Positions 34,368-43,341 of a stretch of DNA of 64,000 bases are shown here, piece by piece; the first letter of the stretch is position 1, and each line of letters starts with the position of its first letter. The DNA is taken from NCBI RefSeq assembly GCF_042683685.1, contig NZ_JBHUOP010000004.1:372001-436000 (forward strand), in the 5' to 3' direction. The notes below the pieces were generated by a model. That model searched no databases. It was not told where the DNA came from and saw only the letters and a list, made by a program, of their open reading frames with translations. Origin of the DNA: Timonella corticicola. Its GTDB lineage: Bacteria > Actinomycetota > Actinomycetes > Actinomycetales > Cellulomonadaceae. A program made the position numbers and the translations under genes.

Positions 34368-37289
34368 GTGGCTAAAATCCGCGTCTACGAGCTTGCCAAA
34401 GAGCTCGGGGTGGAAAGCAAAACCATCATGGGGAAGTTGACTGAACTCGGTGAGTTCGTCCGTTCAGCATCCTCGACTATCGAACCACCAGTGGTTCGTA
34501 AACTGCGCGACGCGTTCCCCGCGTCGGGCGCTGGCAGCGATGCGCCAGCACAGAAGACTGCACCGAAAACGGCTGCAAAGAACCCGGCAAAGCCCGCTGC
34601 CAAGGCAGCGTCAAAGCCCGAGGCTCCAACTGAAGCACCTGCAACTGAGGCGCCGGCAAAGGCGGCAGCAGTTAAACCTGCTGCAAAACCAGCTCCGAAG
34701 CCTGCCGCCAAGGCCGCGCCAGCGGAAAAGACTGCGGATGCCAAGCCAGCGGCGAAGCCAAACGCCGGTGAGTCGAAGGCAGCGGCACGTCCAGGTGGTC
34801 CGCGTCCGGGTAACAACCCGTTCGCGACCACTCAGGGGATGCCCCGTGCTGGTGCGGGATCGTCCCGCCAGGGTGGCCCCCGTCCAGGATCGCGCCCAGG
34901 CGCTGGCGGACAGGGCGGTCCACGACCAAGTGGCCCACGCCCGGGCAACAACCCATTCACTGACAAGCAGCAGTCCCGCCCAGAACGCGGTGGCCGTCCA
35001 GAACGTTCCGAGCGCCCAACAAACAACGCCCCACGTGGCGGCGAAGGCCAGGCAGCCGAGGCACGCACTGGTGGTCCACGCCCAGGCGGTCCGCGTCCGG
35101 GAGGACCCCGTCCAGGTGGTCCACGCCCGAACCCGGGTATGATGCCTGGTCGCCCTGCAGCAGGCCCACGCCCAGGCGGGGAACGTAGTGGCGGTCGCGG
35201 TGGAGCACGCGGAGGCTTCGGCGGTCGCGGTGGCTCTGGCGCACCAGCAGGACAGGGCGCTGGTGCCGGTGCTGGCCAGAACACCGGTCCTAACCAGGGC
35301 GGCGGCGGATTCGCTGGCCGCGGTGGACGACCAGGTCCAGGTGGCCGTGGTACAACCGCCGGTGCCTTCGGTCGTGGTGGCGGAAAATCCGTTAAGGGAC
35401 GCAAGTCGAAGCGGGCGAAACGCCAAGAGTTCGAGCAGATGCAGGCACCATCACTGGGTGGCGTCACGGTGCCACGCGGCGACGGTTCGACCGTTGTTCG
35501 CTTGCGTCGCGGCTCCTCACTTTCGGACTTCGCCGACAAGATCGATGCAAACCCAGCAAGCCTGGTGACGGTTCTGTTCCACCTCGGTGAGATGGCAACT
35601 GCCACCCAGTCGCTCGATGAGGACACATTCGGTACCCTCGGCGCTGAACTTGGCTACGTTATCGAGATGGTTTCAGCGGAAGACGAGGACCGCGAACTAC
35701 TTGGTGGCTTCGACATCGACCTTGAAGCGGAAGAAGCTGCTGAGAAGGAAGAGGATCTGACCTCTCGCCCTCCAGTGGTAACCGTTATGGGTCACGTTGA
35801 CCACGGTAAGACTCGACTGCTCGACGCGATTCGTAAGTCGGACGTTATCTCCGGTGAAGCTGGCGGTATTACCCAGCACATCGGTGCCTACCAGGTCAAG
35901 ACCACGGTCGATTGCAACGAACGCGCACTGACCTTCATTGACACCCCTGGTCACGAAGCGTTCACGGCTATGCGTGCTCGTGGTGCCCAGGTGACCGACA
36001 TCGCGATCCTCGTGGTCGCAGCAGATGACGGTGTGATGCCGCAAACCGTTGAGGCGCTCAACCACGCGCAGGCCGCAGGCGTGCCAATCGTGGTGGCGGT
36101 CAACAAGGTTGATAAGGACACCGCCAACCCAGCGAAGATCCGTCAGCAGTTGACCGAGTACAACCTCGTTGCTGAAGAGTACGGTGGCGACACGATGTTC
36201 GTGGATGTCTCGGCTAAGCAGAACATGGGTATCGACTCGCTGCTTGAAGCAGTCGTGCTCACGGCAGATGCTTCTCTTGACCTGCGTGCAAACGCAAACA
36301 AGGACGCGCGCGGTGTCGCTATTGAAGCCAACCTCGACAAGGGGCGCGGTGCTGTGGCAACTGTGCTCGTTGAATCGGGAACGCTGAATGTTGGAGACTC
36401 AATCGTTGCGGGAACCGCTCACGGTCGTGTGCGCGCAATGTTTGACGAGCACGGCGGTGCGGTCAAGGCTGCTGGTCCGGCGCGCCCGGTCATGGTGCTT
36501 GGTCTGACCTCCGTGCCTCGCGCAGGTGACAGTTTCCTTGTCGCACCAGATGACCGTACTGCACGCCAGATCGCTGAGAAGCGTGAGGCGGCGGAGCGTG
36601 CTGCACTTCTGGCTAAGCGTCGTAAGCGCATCAGCCTCGAAGACTTCACCCAGGCTCTTGAGCAAGGCAAGGTTGAGACCCTCAACCTGGTACTCAAGGG
36701 TGACGTCTCCGGTGCGGTTGAAGCACTTGAGGACTCGCTGCTCAAGATCAACGTCGGTGACGAGGTCGATCTGCGTATCATCCACCGCGGTGTCGGTGCG
36801 ATCACGCAGAACGATGTCAACCTGGCAACGGTCGACAACGCAATCATCCTCGGCTTCAACGTGAAGCCAGCGGAGCGCGTTGCCGAACTCGCTGACCGCG
36901 AAGGCGTGGACATCCGCTACTACTCGGTCATCTACCAGGCACTGGAAGATGTTGAGGCAGCCCTGAAGGGTATGCTCAAGCCAGAGTACGAGGAAGCACA
37001 ACTTGGAAGCGCAGAGATCCGCGAGATCTTCCGTTCTTCGAAGTTCGGAAACATCGCAGGTTCGATTGTTCGGTCCGGTGAGATTCGCCGTAACTCCAAG
37101 GCCCGCGTCATCCGTGATGGAGTGGTTGTCGGAGACAACCTCACGATTGAGTCGCTCAAGCGGTTCAAGGACGATGCAGTCGAGGTCCGCGAAGGCTTCG
37201 AGTGTGGTATCGGACTTGGCTCGTTCAACGACCTCCAGCTTGGTGACACCATTGAGACCTGGGAAATGCGCGAGAAGCCACGTGCTTGA
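34368..37289 (+). CDS. infB: Translation initiation factor IF-2
   Basis: A 973-residue IF-2, the GTPase that places fMet-tRNA on the 30S subunit and promotes subunit joining. GTG 34368 after GGAGAG gives the conserved start MAKIRVYELAKELGVESKTI. A long disordered stretch follows: Ala/Lys/Pro-rich (about 55-145), then many GGPRPG-type Gly/Pro/Arg repeats (about 145-335). The GTPase domain has GHVDHGKT at 475-482, DTPGH and NKVD, then domains II-IV. The low-complexity part is longer than in E. coli but usual for actinobacteria. Confidence 0.97.
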   Translation: MAKIRVYELAKELGVESKTIMGKLTELGEFVRSASSTIEPPVVRKLRDAFPASGAGSDAPAQKTAPKTAAKNPAKPAAKAASKPEAPTEAPATEAPAKAAAVKPAAKPAPKPAAKAAPAEKTADAKPAAKPNAGESKAAARPGGPRPGNNPFATTQGMPRAGAGSSRQGGPRPGSRPGAGGQGGPRPSGPRPGNNPFTDKQQSRPERGGRPERSERPTNNAPRGGEGQAAEARTGGPRPGGPRPGGPRPGGPRPNPGMMPGRPAAGPRPGGERSGGRGGARGGFGGRGGSGAPAGQGAGAGAGQNTGPNQGGGGFAGRGGRPGPGGRGTTAGAFGRGGGKSVKGRKSKRAKRQEFEQMQAPSLGGVTVPRGDGSTVVRLRRGSSLSDFADKIDANPASLVTVLFHLGEMATATQSLDEDTFGTLGAELGYVIEMVSAEDEDRELLGGFDIDLEAEEAAEKEEDLTSRPPVVTVMGHVDHGKTRLLDAIRKSDVISGEAGGITQHIGAYQVKTTVDCNERALTFIDTPGHEAFTAMRARGAQVTDIAILVVAADDGVMPQTVEALNHAQAAGVPIVVAVNKVDKDTANPAKIRQQLTEYNLVAEEYGGDTMFVDVSAKQNMGIDSLLEAVVLTADASLDLRANANKDARGVAIEANLDKGRGAVATVLVESGTLNVGDSIVAGTAHGRVRAMFDEHGGAVKAAGPARPVMVLGLTSVPRAGDSFLVAPDDRTARQIAEKREAAERAALLAKRRKRISLEDFTQALEQGKVETLNLVLKGDVSGAVEALEDSLLKINVGDEVDLRIIHRGVGAITQNDVNLATVDNAIILGFNVKPAERVAELADREGVDIRYYSVIYQALEDVEAALKGMLKPEYEEAQLGSAEIREIFRSSKFGNIAGSIVRSGEIRRNSKARVIRDGVVVGDNLTIESLKRFKDDAVEVREGFECGIGLGSFNDLQLGDTIETWEMREKPRA

Positions 37290-37331
37290 TAGCGTCTGAC
37301 CTACTGCCGGTAGGTGGTAGGAGAGTGAGTG

Positions 37332-37366
37332 AGGGCACCAGTTTGAATCGAACTGGTGCCCTTTCT
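37332..37366 (+). terminator. Intrinsic terminator after infB
   Basis: A perfect 12-base stem (37332-37343 / 37351-37362) with a 7-base loop, followed by TTCTC. It closes the rimP-nusA-ylxR-infB unit. Confidence 0.82.
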
Positions 37367-37448
37367 CACGTGGGGTTCCGCTACCCGCGTATCCGGCGGT
37401 CAGCGCTTTGACCCTGTTCTATGCTTAAAAGAAAAAGGAGTGAGTACG

Positions 37449-37892
37449 ATGGTTGATCACCCACGCGCACGTAAACTGGCAGACCGCATTCAGGTCATTG
37501 TCGCAAAGATGCTGGATTCTCGGATCAAGGACCCGCGCCTGGGGTTTGTCACGATCACGGATGTCCGGGTTACCGGCGACCTACAGAACGCTTCAATCTT
37601 CTACACGGTACTCGGCGATGAAACCGATCGTGAGAACACCGCCAAGGCTCTCGAATCGGCCAAGGGAACGATCCGTTCCGAGGTCGGCAAGCAGACCGGT
37701 ATCCGGTTGACCCCTGCGTTGTCGTTCCACCTTGATGCGGTTCCTGAGGCAGCGGCAAGTTTCGATGCGGCGCTCCTTGAGGCCCAGCGTCGTGACGCCG
37801 AACTGAAGGCTCTCCGTGAGGGTAAGACGTTCGCGGGCGAGGAAGACCCCTACCGCATTGCGGATGAGAATGCATCGGATGAGGAAGCCTAG
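37449..37892 (+). CDS. rbfA: Ribosome-binding factor A
   Basis: A 147-residue RbfA, a KH-fold protein that helps mature the 5' end of 16S rRNA and is needed at low temperature. MVDHPRARKLADRIQVIVAK, IKDPRLGFVTITDV and LSFHLDAVPE are conserved; the last 35 residues are an acidic tail. ATG 37449 follows AAGGAG. truB begins three bases after the stop. Confidence 0.95.
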   Translation: MVDHPRARKLADRIQVIVAKMLDSRIKDPRLGFVTITDVRVTGDLQNASIFYTVLGDETDRENTAKALESAKGTIRSEVGKQTGIRLTPALSFHLDAVPEAAASFDAALLEAQRRDAELKALREGKTFAGEEDPYRIADENASDEEA

Positions 37893-37895
37893 GTT

Positions 37896-38879
37896 TTGAC
37901 TTCTTCGCGGAACACCGTCCGGCGTCACAGTGCGCCGGACGGAATCGTTGTGGTGGATAAACCGCAGGGTTGGACCTCGCATGATGTTGTGTCGAAAATG
38001 CGTGGTCTTGCGGCGACGCGCAAGGTAGGGCATGCGGGGACCCTCGATCCCATGGCGACGGGCGTGCTGGTCATCGGTATCGGTAAGGCAACCAAACTGC
38101 TGCACTACATTGTGGGTGCGGACAAGGACTATGACACCACGATCCGGCTCGGATTCAGCACCGACACCGAGGACGCGGAGGGAACGTCACTGAGCGAGAC
38201 CTCAAGCGCTCCGCAGAGACTTGAACTTGAAGACCTCCAACGGGCAGCGGATACTCTCACCGGGGACATCATGCAGGTTCCGAGTGCGGTTTCCGCCATC
38301 AAGATCGATGGGAAGCGGGCGTATGATCGGGTGCGTTCCGGTGAAGACGTTGTGATTCCCGCGCGGCCAGTTCACGTTTCTCGCTTCCACATCACTGGAA
38401 TCGAGAAGGCCAGCAGTCAATACGGAGACGTGTGGGATGTACACGCCTCGGTGACTGTGTCTTCAGGAACCTATGTGCGGGCGCTTGGTCGTGATCTGGC
38501 TCGGGCGCTGGGCACCGAGGGACACCTGACGATGCTGCGCCGCACACGTGTCGGCGGTTACAGCATTGACACTGCTGCACCGCTCGAGGCTCTGCAGCAA
38601 CAGGTGGAACAACACCAGGTTATTGACGTTCTCCCACTCGCCCAGGCGGCATCGGCCAGTTTCCCGGTGCGTCACCTGAGCGAGGACGAGGTGATTGCGC
38701 TCGGTTACGGCAAGCGCCTGTCCCCACAACACCAGTCCCTCGAGGACGTGGAAGAATCGACCGCAAGTGAGGTCACGCAACTGTATGCGGGGGCTTCCTC
38801 GCACGGTGAACTGATTGCACTGCTGAAAGACGATGGACGTAAAGCCCAACCCGTGGTTGTGTTTGCGCCGCGCCAGTAG
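37896..38879 (+). CDS. truB: tRNA pseudouridine-55 synthase
   Basis: A 327-residue TruB that makes pseudouridine 55 in the T-loop of tRNA. DGIVVVDKPQGWTSHDVV and VGHAGTLDPMATGVL (catalytic D51) are diagnostic, with a C-terminal extension of the PUA-like type. The likely start is TTG 37896, as no ATG or GTG in frame lies before the conserved core and GAGGAAG precedes it at 37881-37887. Confidence 0.95.
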   Translation: MTSSRNTVRRHSAPDGIVVVDKPQGWTSHDVVSKMRGLAATRKVGHAGTLDPMATGVLVIGIGKATKLLHYIVGADKDYDTTIRLGFSTDTEDAEGTSLSETSSAPQRLELEDLQRAADTLTGDIMQVPSAVSAIKIDGKRAYDRVRSGEDVVIPARPVHVSRFHITGIEKASSQYGDVWDVHASVTVSSGTYVRALGRDLARALGTEGHLTMLRRTRVGGYSIDTAAPLEALQQQVEQHQVIDVLPLAQAASASFPVRHLSEDEVIALGYGKRLSPQHQSLEDVEESTASEVTQLYAGASSHGELIALLKDDGRKAQPVVVFAPRQ

Positions 38880-38921
38880 GGCAGTCAGTTGTTCGTGAAC
38901 CAAGTACAAGGAGCTTAAGAA

Positions 38922-39866
38922 GTGCTGACGTATGAACATCTGACCGATGTTCGGCTTGATGGCCCGACCGTTGTGACGATCGGTAATTTTGACGGCGTGC
39001 ACAAGGGACACCAGTTCGTTCTGGAGAAGACGATTGCCGCGGCTGCGGCACGTGATGCTCAGTCTGCTGTTGTGACGTTTGATCCCCATCCGGCTCTTGT
39101 ACATCGTCCTGAGTGTGCACCGCCGTTGTTGACGGGACGTCGTGATCGACTTGAACTCATCGAAACCGCGGGCATAGACGTGGCGCTCGTCATTCCCTAT
39201 ACCCTTGAGTTTGCGCAGTTGACGGCGCGAGATTTCGTGGAGCGGTACTTTGTCCGCGGTCTGAACGCGTGTGCGGTCGTGATCGGTCGCGATGTCCGGT
39301 TTGGCAAGGATAATGCCGGTGACCTGGACGCGCTTGAGGTTCTTGGCCGGGAGTTCGGCTTTGAGGTCATCGTGGTTGATGACTTTGGCGCGCCGGATGG
39401 GGGTGAGCGGTGGAGTTCCTCGGTGGTTCGCCAGTTGGTGTTCTCAGGTGAGATGTTGGCGGTCACGACTCTGCTCGGTCGTCCTCATCGAGTCCGCGGT
39501 GAGGTTGTGCATGGTGATGCTCGGGGCAGAGAGTTGGGTTTCCCGACCGCGAACATGTCGCAGTCCTCGGACGGCATGGTTCCTGCGGACGGAGTATATG
39601 CGGGCTGGCTGTCGGTGGTAGATGGAGACCGCTCCGAGCAGCACATGCCTGCTGCCATTTCGGTGGGAACCAATCCGACCTTTGATGGCGAGGAACGTCG
39701 AGTCGAGTCGTTTGTGATTGACCGTAAGGGCCTCGAACTGTACGGGAAAGAGGTCATCGTTGAGTTCGTACAGCGCCTACGACCAACTGTGAAGTTTGAT
39801 TCGCTTGACGCGCTCATCGACCAGATGAATCTGGACGTTGACAAAGCCCGACTCATTTTAGGGTAG
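38922..39866 (+). CDS. ribF: Bifunctional riboflavin kinase/FAD synthetase
   Basis: A 314-residue RibF making FMN and then FAD. The N-terminal nucleotidyltransferase domain has TIGNFDGVHKGHQ and IGRDVRFGKDNAGD; the C-terminal riboflavin kinase domain has GRELGFPTANM and GVYAGWL. GTG 38922 follows AAGGAG. The truB-ribF neighbourhood is conserved in many bacteria. A small inverted repeat (39942-39948 / 39952-39958) after the gene could be a weak terminator. Confidence 0.96.
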   Translation: MLTYEHLTDVRLDGPTVVTIGNFDGVHKGHQFVLEKTIAAAAARDAQSAVVTFDPHPALVHRPECAPPLLTGRRDRLELIETAGIDVALVIPYTLEFAQLTARDFVERYFVRGLNACAVVIGRDVRFGKDNAGDLDALEVLGREFGFEVIVVDDFGAPDGGERWSSSVVRQLVFSGEMLAVTTLLGRPHRVRGEVVHGDARGRELGFPTANMSQSSDGMVPADGVYAGWLSVVDGDRSEQHMPAAISVGTNPTFDGEERRVESFVIDRKGLELYGKEVIVEFVQRLRPTVKFDSLDALIDQMNLDVDKARLILG

Positions 39867-40074
39867 TTCTCCCCATTGTTTTGATTGGCGACGAGTTGGT
39901 TGATAAACGCAGGTCAGATCACCACACGCTCGGCGATGCCGGGCGCACTGGGTGCGCCACCGGGAAGTGCGGATGAAAACGCGGTAAGTTCTTGGAACAA
40001 AGTGCCGAATAGCACGGGGAAAGCATTTCATAGCGGACCGAGAATGATCCGCGATCACACGGGGGACACGCATA

Positions 40075-42729
40075 ATGCGTAAGATCGGGGCGTCACTCAC
40101 GACGGCCGCACTCACAGCCAGCCTCATCGTTGTTCCGGTAGTCGGCTCGAACGCCGAATCGGAAGCAGCCGATGTATCAACACAGACCATTGAAGTCGAC
40201 GGGGTGGCATCAGCGGCACTGCGCGACGATACGGTGCTCGAAGCAGCGGTCGAGGAGGATATCCCGACAGCCGTTGAAGCGGATATCCCGCAGCCAGAGG
40301 CCAAGGAGAACCTGAGTGCGGACATACTGCACAAACTCAGCAATCCGGGGGACTCGTCGGAAATCGACGAGGACCAACTCGCTGCGCTGAGCGTGAAGAA
40401 AACCACCAAACCATTCATGCTGGCCGGAATCACCTGGGCCGCCGACAGCGATGTCGAGGTCGTGACAGCCGACGCCCGTCTGCTTGAGGACGGGGAGTGG
40501 ACAGAATGGACCTCGTTGGAACTTCTGCCCGCGCAGGAAGGCGATAAGCGGGCGGGCACCGAACCTATCGTCAGTCCGAATGCGACCGGCGTGCAGGTGC
40601 GCGTGCTGACCACAGAGGGAACGACTCCCAAGGACCTCGAGGTGACTCTCGTTGATCCGGGTGAGAGCGACAACGACAACGTCATGGCATCCGATAACTC
40701 GATTCCGTCAAGCGCCGAGGCCAGCCAATCAGCTACAGCGCTGAAACCGAAGGTCGTACCTCGTGAGACGTGGATGGGTGCAGGGGATGCGAAGCTGACC
40801 ACCTGGACGCAGGACTACTCCGCCAGACTCGACGCCATGTATGTCCACCACACCGCAGGATCAAACACCTACGGCAAGAGCGATGGCGCCAAGATCGTCC
40901 GCTCTGTTTACACCTATCACGCCAAAACGCTTGGGTGGGGAGACATCGGCTACCAGTTCCTCGTGGACAAGTACGGAAACATCTTCGAAGGACGCCACGA
41001 CGCAATCGAATCCCTGCCCGTCGGCGCGCAAGCCGCAGCCTACAACACCGGAACCATCGGCGTGAGCGCACTCGGCAACTATGAGACCGCCCAACCCACC
41101 GCGGAACTCATAGAGGCTCTGACAAAGGTGCTGGCGTGGAAAGCCTACGAGCACGGGCTTGACCCACTCGCAACGACCCGGCTGCTCACAGGGGCTGGGA
41201 GTAGTGCCCGCGCCAAGACTGGAACCTACGTGACCGTGCCAACAATCCTTGGGCATAGGGACACCAATGCAACCGCATGCCCTGGTAAGAACCTCTACCC
41301 ACGACTCGCCGCCATCCGTGCTGACGTGGCCAAGCGAGTAAATGCGACAACCGCAACCTACGGTTCCTATACGCCTGCGCTCGCGACACCAAAGGTCAAC
41401 AAGGTCAACTCGGTCATACTGTCAGACAAGGTCACGATCTCGTGGGACCCCGTGCCCGGCGCAACCCGGTACCACGTCATGACCCGGCTCGCGAACAAGG
41501 GAAACGCCCTCGGCGCTGACAACTGGTGGGCACTGCACAAGAACGTGACCACCTCCAACACCACTCTCACCTTCGCGGCCGGTCAGACCCGATACGTCGC
41601 GGTCCGTGCCGTGAATGCGACCGGACACTCATTCCCCGTCAAAGTCGCGCAGATTACTCGCCCGGTGGCCGCAACCACGGCGAAGGCATCGTCTGGATGG
41701 ACCAACCAGTCAGCCACGGCCCACTACAGCGGGACCGCTAAGCGTGCGACCACAACCGGACGTACCCTCGACTTCGGCAGCGTTGCAGCAACCCGTAAGG
41801 TGGCCGTCGTCGGTTCAACCGGTCCGAGCGCAGGGAACATTGAGGTCCTCGTCGATGGCAAGGTCCGTGGCACGCTGAACTTCAACGCAGGCACCGCCAA
41901 GAACAACGTCATAAAAACTCTTGATCTTGGTCAGGCGACGAAGGGCAACATCACGCTGCGCACCGCTGGAACCGGCAGCAGTTGGATGGTGGCGGGAGTG
42001 GCCTTCCAGCCCGTGGAGCAAGGTGCGCCAAAACTGCCAGACTCCAAGTCGCCGACCAGCAAGTCGCCGAGCCAGGGTCTCGCGGTTCCCTCTGTCACGA
42101 AACTTCCTGCCAAGAGCGCCCCGGTGCAACTGCACACCACGGCGACCTACCGGTGGAAGAAGGCGCAGGGAGCCGTCGCGTATGAAATCGGGATCAAACA
42201 GTCCAACTTCAACCGTGCGGTTCCAACCAAAGTCAAGATTCATGCCAAGACGACCAAACTGTCATACAAGCTGAAAATCCCTGCCGGACACACGGTTCGC
42301 GCCTACGTGCGCTCAGTCGGGTCCGATGGCAAAACCTCGAAATGGGCCGCTCTTGGAACCATCAACAGGCCTCCCACCACCAAGCATCTGATCCGAACAA
42401 CGGGGGCGAAGAAGTGGACCAAGCCTCGTGACAAGCGGTACTACCGTGGATACGTGCTGCAGGCGAACAAGAAGGGCGCCACGATCAAGGTCAACAAGGT
42501 CAAGGGCGTCAAGCGAGTCGCCGTGACTGTCTCGACGGCACCCAACTCCGGGAACCTGGCCGTCTATGCCGGAAAAACGCGGGTCAAAACGCTCTCCCTG
42601 ACTTCACAGAAGACGGTCTATCAAAAGCGGTTCATCGTCAACCTGCCGAAGACCTACTCGGGCACGATCTCGTTGAAGTCGATGAACAACAAACCAGTCC
42701 GCGTGAGCGCTGTCACGCTGCTCAGGTAG
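40075..42729 (+). CDS. Secreted N-acetylmuramoyl-L-alanine amidase with duplicated C-terminal modules
   Basis: An 884-residue exported protein. A Sec signal peptide (1 to about 28) and an acidic N-terminal region (30-220) lead to a PGRP/amidase_2 domain (about 226-420) that would cut the MurNAc-L-Ala bond. Zinc ligands are the HH pair 258-259 (VHHTAG), H394 and C402 (GHRDTNATACPG). The rest is two tandem modules, each an FN3-like unit followed by a beta-rich unit; the second (781-884) aligns with the first (542-644) but is very Lys-rich. The ATG follows GGGGGAC. It stands alone between ribF and rpsO. Confidence 0.9.
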   Translation: MRKIGASLTTAALTASLIVVPVVGSNAESEAADVSTQTIEVDGVASAALRDDTVLEAAVEEDIPTAVEADIPQPEAKENLSADILHKLSNPGDSSEIDEDQLAALSVKKTTKPFMLAGITWAADSDVEVVTADARLLEDGEWTEWTSLELLPAQEGDKRAGTEPIVSPNATGVQVRVLTTEGTTPKDLEVTLVDPGESDNDNVMASDNSIPSSAEASQSATALKPKVVPRETWMGAGDAKLTTWTQDYSARLDAMYVHHTAGSNTYGKSDGAKIVRSVYTYHAKTLGWGDIGYQFLVDKYGNIFEGRHDAIESLPVGAQAAAYNTGTIGVSALGNYETAQPTAELIEALTKVLAWKAYEHGLDPLATTRLLTGAGSSARAKTGTYVTVPTILGHRDTNATACPGKNLYPRLAAIRADVAKRVNATTATYGSYTPALATPKVNKVNSVILSDKVTISWDPVPGATRYHVMTRLANKGNALGADNWWALHKNVTTSNTTLTFAAGQTRYVAVRAVNATGHSFPVKVAQITRPVAATTAKASSGWTNQSATAHYSGTAKRATTTGRTLDFGSVAATRKVAVVGSTGPSAGNIEVLVDGKVRGTLNFNAGTAKNNVIKTLDLGQATKGNITLRTAGTGSSWMVAGVAFQPVEQGAPKLPDSKSPTSKSPSQGLAVPSVTKLPAKSAPVQLHTTATYRWKKAQGAVAYEIGIKQSNFNRAVPTKVKIHAKTTKLSYKLKIPAGHTVRAYVRSVGSDGKTSKWAALGTINRPPTTKHLIRTTGAKKWTKPRDKRYYRGYVLQANKKGATIKVNKVKGVKRVAVTVSTAPNSGNLAVYAGKTRVKTLSLTSQKTVYQKRFIVNLPKTYSGTISLKSMNNKPVRVSAVTLLR

Positions 42730-42761
42730 GAGAAAGGCTCGGTATCCACCCGCGACGCTGA

Positions 42762-42767
42762 TAGGAT
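42762..42767 (+). promoter_or_regulatory. Candidate -10 element of rpsO
   Basis: TAGGAT in the context TGATAGGATGG lies 88 bases before rpsO. No clear -35 is visible. Confidence 0.35.
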
Positions 42768-42854
42768 GGTTAGGCCGTTAGATCGGCCGCGGATTGATAG
42801 AGCTTGGGTGGATATGCCCCAAAGCGCCGCGCAACGAAGGATTGAAGGAGAGCC

Positions 42855-43124
42855 GTGCCGCTCGATTCAGCAACCAAGAAGAGCATCATCGCCGAATACG
42901 GTGCCAACGAGGGCGACACCGGTTCGCCAGAGGTACAGATTGCACTGCTTAGCCAGCGCATCAAGGACCTCACCGAGCACCTCAAGACCCACAAGCACGA
43001 CCACCACTCGCGTCGTGGCCTGCTGCTCCTCGTAGGTCAGCGCCGTCGCCTCCTCGGATACCTTGAGAAGGTAGACATCGAGCGTTACCGTTCGATCAAG
43101 GAACGCCTCGGCCTACGTCGCTGA
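42855..43124 (+). CDS. rpsO: 30S ribosomal protein S15
   Basis: An 89-residue S15, a primary binder of the 16S central domain. IIAEYGANEGDTGSPEVQIA, HHSRRGLLLLVGQRRRLLGY and the C-terminal ERYRSIKERLGLRR are standard. GTG 42855 follows AAGGAGAG. pnp lies downstream after two hairpins, the conserved rpsO-pnp pair in which PNPase-dependent decay often acts on the intergenic stems. Confidence 0.97.
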   Translation: MPLDSATKKSIIAEYGANEGDTGSPEVQIALLSQRIKDLTEHLKTHKHDHHSRRGLLLLVGQRRRLLGYLEKVDIERYRSIKERLGLRR

Positions 43125-43133
43125 TGTTCTGGA

Positions 43134-43201
43134 ATCCAGCCTAGTCCCATCTTTGGGGCTGGGCTGGATCAGTATCTGGCCCGTTTTTATCGAGCGGGCC
43201 A
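43134..43201 (+). terminator. Two hairpins between rpsO and pnp
   Basis: The first stem pairs 43134-43141 with 43162-43169 and extends inward with a G-U pair; the second pairs 43177-43183 with 43195-43201 around a loop containing TTTTT. Together they could terminate rpsO or serve as processing sites before pnp. Confidence 0.65.
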
Positions 43202-43341
43202 TTGCATTACCCAATCAGGGAGAACAGTGAACGTTTTGCTCGGTCCTCGGTAGTGGCTTCCGGGAGTAAACCTGCCCGTGAGCCTCGATCGAAGACCGCC
43301 AAACGAAACTGCTCTTCCATTGCTTAGAAATGGAGGGCCTC

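Noticed and set aside
34611..35626. Long Cys/Trp- or Pro-rich minus-strand frames opposite the IF-2 repeat tract
   Set aside because: They are translations of the repeats in other frames; no start context or family.
39858..40802. A 314-codon minus-strand open frame over the amidase gene
   Set aside because: Ser/Thr/Arg-rich shadow of the high-GC amidase frame; the plus-strand gene has a signal peptide and a complete zinc site.
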